This document shows positions 56,916 to 64,000 of a stretch of 64,000 nt of DNA, one piece after another. A model generated the notes under the pieces. It ran no database searches. It was given only the letters and a program-made list of their open reading frames with translations, and had not been told where the DNA came from. Both the position numbers and the translations under genes were made by a program. Position 1 is the stretch's first letter, and each line of letters opens with the position of its first letter. The stretch comes from Megaleporinus macrocephalus (Eukaryota > Chordata > Actinopteri > Characiformes > Anostomidae), in the NCBI GenBank assembly GCA_021613375.1, contig CM038719.1, positions 5,131,390-5,195,389 of the forward strand. Reading direction: 5' to 3'.

Positions 56916-57954
56916 TAATAATTCAGCTAATTAGATTTCTGTACAAGTTCAGTTTCACTCACACTCAATTCATTTATGTAAGGAAAAAATTATATTTGAG
57001 GTTTTCATGCAACAGTGACAGTTACAGCCAGGTTTAAGTAGCGTGAGAGGATTTAGAACACATTGGTATTTGGTGTCAGGTTTTAAAGTGGCAGTTTGTC
57101 CACACATCTCCACCGTACCTTGCGTGTTTAGCTTTGCGCTAATGTAGCTATAATGGCTTATAGAGAGTTTTTCAGCAGTGCTGGTCCTGGTGCTAGCATC
57201 ATGCTAATAGGTGAGGTGTAAGCATTCACTACATGCTAGCTATGTTAGCTTTAGAGCTACAGCACAAAGCTAAACAAATAGTTTAAGGTGGAAATTTGAT
57301 TTGTGGTGTTAGAATTTAGGATGACTTAAAACTTAGATGAGTTTGATGGTGTTCATGATGCTAACTGATAGCGTGTTAGCTACGTCAGCCTGTTACAAAC
57401 TCCAGACATGCGCCGGCTGTTCGGCTACTGGCGAGCTAAAGAGGGAGAACTCTGTAAATGCCGTGTTGGCTGAGCTGTTTCATTAAGAATAGATCTGTAC
57501 ATGTGAGCTGACGGTGAGCGTGGTCCGCACAGGCGGGGCGGAGTGAATAACAGCAGGAGGATCGACAGTCAGGCGGGCGAGAGTAGCTCCCCCTGGTCCC
57601 GGGGCAAATAACACACTTCTCTAATCTCTGCACACTCCTGTCTGACGAGTGCGCTCTGCCACTCATGGGGGCTAATTATTACACACCCCCCGCTGGGCTC
57701 GTGAAAAAAACACTCTCGGCAAGCTGCCACGTGAAGGAGGGGAACACCGCGACAGTCCGAGCCCCGTGTGAGTGAGAGATCTGAGCTGTTCTTCTCTCGC
57801 ACAACAACATGCAGCAGTTTGGGGACGGCAGGTCGTACGGTAAACCGGATATCATGGTTTAGAAAGCAGCTCCAGGAATGATTAGAGATTAAAGATAATC
57901 TCAGTTCACGAAATGAAATCACATTCACTTCTGTTCAGTTTCATTCAGTTTCAT
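56916..57954. other. Intronic sequence with a candidate noncoding island at 57405-57800
   Basis: 57120-57400 has TTAGC/GCTAGC-rich text resembling repeat-derived fish DNA. 57405-57800 is unique and CpG-containing (GGTCCGCACAGGCGGGGCGG near 57521, GGGGGCTAATTATTACACAC near 57667), a candidate intronic regulatory segment. Minus-strand open frames of 76 and 119 codons lack any recognisable domain. Confidence 0.35.
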
Positions 57955-58275
57955 TCAAATCATCAAATCAAATCAAATTTATTTGTATAGCACTTTTAAC
58001 AACTGATGTTGTCTCAAAGCAGCTTCACAGGAATTTAGTGATAAGAAAAGTTCAATAGAGTATAAAGAAAATAAAAACATAGAAGGAAATCATAGAAATC
58101 ATAGAAAAACATAGAAAACCATAGAAATCATAGAACAAACATAGAAAACCTCCTGGTGAGCAAGCCATAGGCGACAGTGGCGAGGGGAAACTACCTCAGA
58201 GCTGGAGGAAGAAACTTTGTGAGGAACCAAGACTCATAAGGGGGAACCCATCCTCCTCTGATCAAACTACTCAAA
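57955..58275 (-). mobile_element. Retroposon 3' end, third copy
   Basis: AATTTATTTGTATAGCAC with a (CAAAT)n tail variant, then CTCAAAGCAGCTTCACAGGA and GGAACCCATCCTCCTCTGAT, matches the family at 52009-52266. The 5' boundary is unclear. Confidence 0.78.
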
Positions 58276-59084
58276 CAGTACTGATATACTGACTGTACCA
58301 CCTTATACGTCTGTTCAGCTGCTCAGGTGGGCTTATATAATGAAGGTAGAAGGTTAGTGGAAACTAGTTAGTCCATGTTAATTTCAGACGAGTCTGTAGT
58401 GAAGGTTAGTCAAATCACAGTTGAACTACATTAATTAGGTTTAGTTCAGTTAAGTCAAATCTAAGTTAGATTTGTTCTGTTTTGTTTAAATTCAGTTCAT
58501 TTTGATTAATTGATTTTTTTCAAATCACTTAATTTTCATTCAGTACAATTAAATTCAAAATTCTTTTCAGTTCAGTTAAAGTAATTTAGGTTCAAATAAT
58601 TTTTATTTAATTTAGTCCAATTTCTTTTTTACTTGCAGTTAATTCAGTTCATTTTAGTTTTAATTGAATTGAATTTCATTTGAATCACAGTTGAATTAAA
58701 TTAATTGGGTTTAGTTTAGTTAAGTCTAAATCTAGGTTTATTTAGATTTTGTTCAGTTAAATTCATTTTTGTTCAGTTTTATTTATCTTGTTTCATTTCA
58801 TATAATTTCCAATCAGTTCAGTTTGTTTAATTTATGTTCACGTATTTAAAATAGATTGCTTTCTTTTCATTTCCATTGAGTTCAGTTAATTTATGTTCAA
58901 TAAATTTCTGTTTAACTCAGTCCAATTTCTTTTTCGGTTTAGTTTAGTTTAGTTAAGGTGTTTTTGTTTGGTTCAATTCAATTTTGGTTTTATTTGGTTG
59001 TAGTTAGATCTGTTCTCTTAATTCCGTTAATTTGGTTTCAGTTCAGCTGAACATTAAAGTCTAATTCATTTCAATTTAGTAAAG
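58276..59084. other. T-rich low-complexity intronic DNA
   Basis: Loose repetition of TTCAGTT, TTAATTT and AATTCA words with strong T bias after 58420. No exon. Confidence 0.6.

Positions 59085-59153
<69 letters not shown>
59085..59153. repeat. (TA)n microsatellite
   Basis: About 34 uninterrupted TA dinucleotides. Confidence 0.96.
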
Positions 59154-59156
<3 letters not shown>

Positions 59157-59309
59157 ATTTTTCATAATCATAATAGTATTGCTGTGTTTTGTGTAAGGGC
59201 TATGGGCTCATTTAAAAATGTAATATTATTATTTAATATTTTAATATTTTCTTATTTAATATTTTGCAGATATACACACAATGACTGTCAGACATATGGC
59301 CTTAAACAT

Positions 59310-59500
59310 TCCGTCAGTGTCCAAAAACAAAACTATCTCCAAAACAGTAACTTTACAGTAGAAAACAAAAACTGTCTTTACTTATAATGTAAGTCAATGG
59401 AACCAGAATTTCTTCCAAGCTGTTTTGGAGCATTTTTATTGGTCAATTCATCACAGAACTTACACACACCATTAACAGCAGCTGCTTCTTTTAAAAAAAT
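59310..59500 (+). mobile_element. Dispersed repeat copy, AATGGAACCAGAA family
   Basis: AAACAAAACTATCTCCAAAA, GTAAGTCAATGGAACCAGAA and TTTTGGAGCATTTTTATTGG appear in the family order. The family has at least five copies in this window. Confidence 0.75.
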
Positions 59501-61190
59501 ATAAAAAAAACTAAAAATCTACTAAAATGAAGATAGATGGTCATGTTTGGACAGAGACTATATACATTAATATCACTATAGAGAGTTAAATATTGCTTTC
59601 CCTTCTAGGGGGCAGTGTGTGTGTACAGCAGTAATGGAGCTGATGAACTCCTCTGTGTATGTGGAGCTGGTGCGGCGTATTGACTTGTTTTGCTCTCTGG
59701 TGTTTTGCTCCCGTGTGTGTGTGGACAGTGCTGTACTGCACATGGTGCGCACATTTGATTGACAGTTTTTTTCTGTTTGTTTTTGTTTGTTTATTGTGTT
59801 TTTTTAAACGACCAGCGTCTCAAGAATGCAAATTCAAACCTTCTGATTTATTACAGACTTCACTGCGTGAAAAACAAACACATCTGTGCCCAGAACTTTT
59901 CTATAAACACTGTTTACTTTTCCCTAAAAATCATTTCAACTGACTCGCGCGTCCCACAGAAGCCTGCTGTGCAGCATTTACACAGTATACAGCATTTAAC
60001 ATTTAAAGACCCCCAGTCTGTTTGCTTTACTCTTCTGAAATATGTATTGCTATTCAATATCTGCCTTGAAACATTAAACTATAATACATTTACTCAGTGT
60101 TTGAATTCAGTGCTCTGTATAGAAGGTATGGGTGATTTTGTTCATCCATATGTTTTACACGCCATTTACTCTCTATGATTTGGTCCTAGAGTGAAACAAG
60201 CTGAGCTCATGAATAATTAGATGTGCTCTGCTCTGATTGGCTGGCTTACAGTGAGACGCCACAATGATCACACAGACACAACATGTTAAACTAGACTAAA
60301 TAAAATGAAAAGAAATGAAAAAGCTCCAGCCTCATACTGTTTAGTAAGCTGTACTAGTTACCTGTACTAGCTACTCTCTTTCATCTGCACATCAAACACA
60401 AAGTAGATTAAAGGTGTCTCTGTGAAACTTTCAGTTTAAGATGATCTGCTTCAACCAGCACACAGTGATCCACTCACACAGCATGGCTGCTACTTCCAGT
60501 CACTGTTGGAGGTTGTGGTGCTAATAAAGGTGGAGCTGCTCGTCTCTTCAGTCTCTTCAGTGTTGAACGCTGAGCTGAAGCTGCTCCGAGTGTTGGAGAA
60601 ACTGTCCAGAGTCTGTTACGTATCTGAAGAACAGAGTTTGAGGTTCAGGGTATGTACAGTTCTGAGTACTGAATGGTCAGTATTACACTATGACCTACAA
60701 TGTAAACACAGATTTAGAGTCTGTGGTACCTTTAAAATGAATGGATAACTCAGTTGTTGTGTTTTGACCAATAAAGTAGTTACGGAGGCGTTTGTGGGTG
60801 GGGCTTGAGCAGGTCATGTGACATGTGAACTTGCATGTCGTCCTGAATGTTTGATTTCTGTGTAAATGTTACGAAACCCGCCCGGATCTAAACTCCTCCT
60901 GACCTTGTGCTGCTCGTCGTGACCCCTGCAGTGAGTTCACTCTCTCTCTCTGGTGGAGCCTCAGTGCTGTTCTGAGGGGGCCTGGCAGCCTCTCCGCTCT
61001 TCTCTCATCCCATATTCTCTTTCTTTATGCTAATCCGAGCTGCTGTTGCAGTTCAGCACTCATTCTAATCCTCGCTGGCTTCGTTTCCTCACAGATCCCC
61101 CCCACACAGCCCCCCCCAACCCCCCCATCCCTTCAAGCTCCACTTCAGTTAAATATAGAACGCCACTTAATGCCACCATGCCAGCTACCA
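59501..61190. other. Intronic sequence, no exon or defined element seen
   Basis: Mixed-composition DNA with several open frames (59659-59943, 59759-60178, 60506-60748) that lack recognisable domains. Some parts may be transposon-derived, but I could not define termini. Confidence 0.35.
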
Positions 61191-61542
61191 GCTCTCTCTC
61201 TCTTGCTCTCTCTTTTCTGTTATGCTATCTCTCTCTTTCTTTTTACTCTACTCCCTTCTTTCTTCACTCTCCTTCTGTTGCTCTCTCTTTCCTTGCTTTC
61301 TCATTCTCCCTCTATCTCTATTTTGTTGTCATCTTCTTCACTTTCTAACTTCCTCTCTCTGTATTGCTCGTTCTCACTCTTTTGCTCTTGTTTCTCTTTT
61401 TCTCTCCCCCTTTCTCTTTCTCCTTTGTTACCCTTTAATCTCATATTCTCTCTCTCCACACTTCCACTATCTCTCCAGGCTCTCCTCCTTGTTGTCGATA
61501 TCTTTCCTTTCTTATTCTCCTATCTCTTTTTCACGCTCTCTT

Positions 61543-61606
<64 letters not shown>

Positions 61607-61612
61607 GTTTGC
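61191..61612. repeat. Polypyrimidine run with (CT)n
   Basis: C/T-rich with few purines, becoming pure (CT)n at about 61547-61606. Leu/Ser/Phe-rich open frames are compositional artefacts. It resembles a long splice-acceptor tract, but the following sequence is a tandem repeat and not an exon. Confidence 0.92.
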
Positions 61613-61621
61613 TCCTACAGG

Positions 61622-62185
61622 TCTACTGCTATAGACCGAAAGGAGGCGGGGCTAAACTGCTGTAGACAGAATATAGGTGGGTGGGGCCAGACCAATTTGG
61701 ACTGAACAGGGCCGTGGCTAAACCTATGTTGGCCGAGTGGGGGCATGGCTAGACAGCTTAATGCTGATTGGGGGTGTGGCTAAACTGATGTAGGCTGAAT
61801 AGGGTGGAGCTAAACTGCTATAGACAGAACAGAGGCGGGGCTAAACTGCTGTAGACAGAATGTGGGTGGGGCCAGACCAATTTAGACTGAATTGGGTGGA
61901 GCTAAACTGCCATAGTCAGAACAGGGGTGGGGCTAAACTTCTGTTGACCGAGAAGAGGCGTGGCTAAACTGATGTTGGCCGAGTGGGGGCATGGCTAGAC
62001 TGTTGTATGCTGATTGGGGGCGCAACTAAACTGATGTAGGCTGAATAGGGTGGAGCTAAATTGCTATAGACAGAATGGGGGTGAGGCTAAACTGCTGTAG
62101 ACAGAATGGGGGTGAGGCTAAACTGCTGTAGACAGAATGGGGGTGGGGCCAGACCAATTTAGACTAATCTGCTGTAGGCTGCTGA
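61622..62185. repeat. ~31-bp GC-rich minisatellite, ~18 copies
   Basis: Units of about 30-31 bp with GGGGCTAAACTGCTGTAGAC, diverged variants (GGCATGGCTAGACTG, GGTGGGGCCAGACCAATTT) and frequent GGCGGGGC or GGCGTGGC words, which are Sp/KLF-type GC boxes. Confidence 0.88.
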
Positions 62186-63145
62186 CAGGCCAGTCATGTT
62201 TAAATGCTTTTCAGGCTGTGACATCACAACCATGATGGCTTTGAAAGGGACTGTTGTGCAGCTTGGTTTCTGTGTACAGACAGTACAGGTGTATTAAATA
62301 GCTACCTGTGTTTATGTAATACATCAGTTGTTTTTTTATTGAAGATAATATTCACTGCAGGGGGCCTTCAGAATAAATTCCAATGTGGAAGAACTGCAGC
62401 TTCCTCTCTCCATCCGCCCCCCCCTCCCTTTCTTCCTCCACGGCTGGGGGTTCAGGTTTCGCCTCGTGTTCCCCACATCAGTGTGCTGAATCCTGTGCTG
62501 CTCTAGAACCTGTCTGTCCTCCTCCAGTGGTCAGGAACAAATGCCCTGGTGGACATCAGTCTGCGGTTAGCCAGTATCGCTGTGGAGTCGAATAGATTAG
62601 AATAGATCCTCATTTATTTATTACTTTAACACAGAACGTAAACATAAACATGGTGAAGTCAGACCTGTAGGTAGAGCCGCTCCGTTAGTCTGTCGTTTCC
62701 GGTCTGTTTCAGTCCACCTCCCCTCACTGAGGCGCTGCTCTCTTTCTCACTCTGCTGCCTCTGGAACGGATGGAGCAGCCTGTGGCAGGTTCTCTCCAGG
62801 CTCCTCCTCAGCTAACAACCTCTGCACCTCCACTTCGGCCATGCGGTTTCACTGTGGCAGCCATCGTTCAGCAACAAATCAGAGTGATGCTGTTTCCCTC
62901 CTGACGCTGCACGTGTGCAAAGAAGGGGGTCCTGTTTTTAATTTTCCCTCTACAGGACGCTCATTAGCGCCCCCTAAGAGCACTTGATGAGCTCCACTCG
63001 TAAGTCTCATGAAGATTACCCTATGCCAATAAACATTAAAGGCTAAGCACCAGCTAATATAAGAGTGTCAATCACATAAATAGAGTGTTTCAGATCCTAA
63101 CTTGTGATTATTAAAAATCAGAAAACATTTACCACGTAAAAGACT
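62186..63145. other. Intronic unique sequence, no exon seen
   Basis: Mixed composition. A 70-codon open frame at 62383-62595 has several cysteines but no zinc-finger spacing of the RAR DNA-binding domain, so I do not call it. Confidence 0.45.
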
Positions 63146-63421
63146 TGTTTGTTTATTTATTTATTTATTTTATTTATTTATTTATTTTTAAACCTGTCAT
63201 GTCTGGCAATTTTCATTGGTTCATTCATGGTAATCCGAAAGCACTGATGTACCAAACATATTTGCTTTTATAAGAACAGCTCTATAGGTTTTTTATAGCC
63301 TATTCTTGTTAATGTTTGTATTTTTATTTTATTTATTTATTTATTTATTTATTTAGCCAGGCCTAACAGGAGAGGAAAAATGGGAGAGAGAAAAAAGAAA
63401 AAAGATGAAGGAAAGGAAGAG

Positions 63422-63490
<69 letters not shown>

Positions 63491-63534
63491 CAACTAAATA
63501 AACAATCAAATGAAAGAAAAGAGAGAAAATAAAG

Positions 63535-63585
<51 letters not shown>
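63146..63585. repeat. Cluster of (TTTA)n, (TA)n and poly-A microsatellites
   Basis: (TTTA)n at 63146-63190 and 63317-63356, (TA)n at 63424-63484, an A run at 63534-63549 and (TA)n at 63549-63581. Confidence 0.94.
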
Positions 63586-63587
<2 letters not shown>

Positions 63588-64000
63588 TATATACACATAT
63601 TTACAAATCTATACATATGCATATACATATACACCCACACACAATTCTATTATTTGCAGCAGTGTGTGCTAGTTTTTACTCTAAATAGAAATAAGTAACT
63701 TATAGACGGCGTGTAGTGCCAGTGTTTATTGATACTGTCGAATCCATCAATCGAAATTTAATCAGGTGAAGGCTGTAATCTCAGATTTGATAAGCCGTTT
63801 TTAAGATTAGATGCCGCAACACAACTCGATTTAAAGTAAAACTTAGGTTAACAAATCCTTAATTAGCTCTATACTCTATACTCTTTAGCTCTATACTGTT
63901 TAATTGTATTGTTATTGGTGTGAGACACTATTAAACCTGTTAAAGGAGCAATATGTAAAATGATGGAACCTCTCAAATTCATACTGTACCCCCCGCCCCA
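63586..64000. other. Unique intronic sequence, start of a dispersed element at the edge
   Basis: No exon was seen. The words AAAGGAGCAATATGTAAAAT at 63943-63962 match 7567-7586 with one difference, suggesting the beginning of a dispersed element that runs past the window end. Confidence 0.4.

Noticed and set aside
61191..61640. Polypyrimidine tract and CTACAG as a true splice acceptor
   Set aside because: The following sequence enters the 31-bp tandem repeat and encodes no conserved exon.
51639..64000. Further receptor exons (alpha-2-type first exon, zinc-finger exons)
   Set aside because: I searched the frames for a Met-Tyr-Glu-Ser start and for the CxxC zinc-finger pattern of the RAR DNA-binding domain and saw neither; the rest of the gene must lie outside the window.

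Overview
This is eukaryotic, almost certainly teleost fish, nuclear DNA. The evidence is a spliced vertebrate gene exon, a 3'-end retroelement family with a short tandem tail typical of otophysan fish, hAT-like and MITE-like elements, a tRNA-derived SINE, and many long CT, AC, AT and AAT microsatellites. There is no prokaryotic gene organisation. Long open frames in the window are translations of tandem repeats whose unit is a multiple of 3 bp, or whose register happens to lack stops. I do not treat them as genes.

The only protein-coding sequence I can support is one exon on the + strand at about 51.2-51.64 kb. It encodes the N-terminal A region of a retinoic acid receptor alpha of the alpha-1 type (56 codons plus one base, then a GTGAGT donor). 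The shared DNA-binding and ligand-binding exons are not in the window and should lie beyond 64 kb. Sequence downstream of the exon is therefore first coding intron. Sequence upstream is either a 5'-UTR intron or intergenic DNA; the sequence alone does not decide which.

Layout: 1-7 kb holds 63-bp, ~55-bp, 21-bp and AGCAACC-type repeats. 7.8-8.6 kb is a 41-bp minisatellite carrying an AP-1 consensus in nearly every unit. 9.2 kb has a cluster of nuclear-receptor half-sites. 9.3-10.9 kb holds two MITE-like elements. 11.0-13.5 kb is a 45-bp array. 13.5-17 kb holds dispersed repeat copies and a degraded transposon. 17.1-19.4 kb is more than 2 kb of almost pure pyrimidine, followed by a purine run. 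19.7-23.4 kb holds microsatellites, a hAT-like element with target duplication and a nested insertion, and an intact SINE. 23.7-24.9 kb is a 10-bp array. 25.3-26.7 kb is a ~33-bp array. 28.8-31.1 kb is a 61-bp array. 32.3-33.2 kb is a 37-bp array. 34.0-46.1 kb is a 12-kb array of a 23-bp GC-rich unit with a 3.1-kb higher-order duplication. 48.4-50.2 kb is a 48/49-bp array. 50.5-54.7 kb is the RAR exon flanked by two copies of a duplicated block, the downstream copy split by transposons. 55-64 kb is intronic DNA with a 21-bp AT-rich array, a third retroelement tail, a polypyrimidine run and a 31-bp GC-box-bearing array.

Roughly half of the window is minisatellite, which is the most unusual property seen. 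Islands of non-repetitive sequence between the arrays are the best places to look for regulatory elements of the receptor gene. I found no undescribed multi-gene system. The candidates most worth following are the short strong-context uORF before the receptor start, the AP-1 minisatellite, the DR1-like half-site cluster, the indel-free 10-bp array and the 23-bp megaarray.
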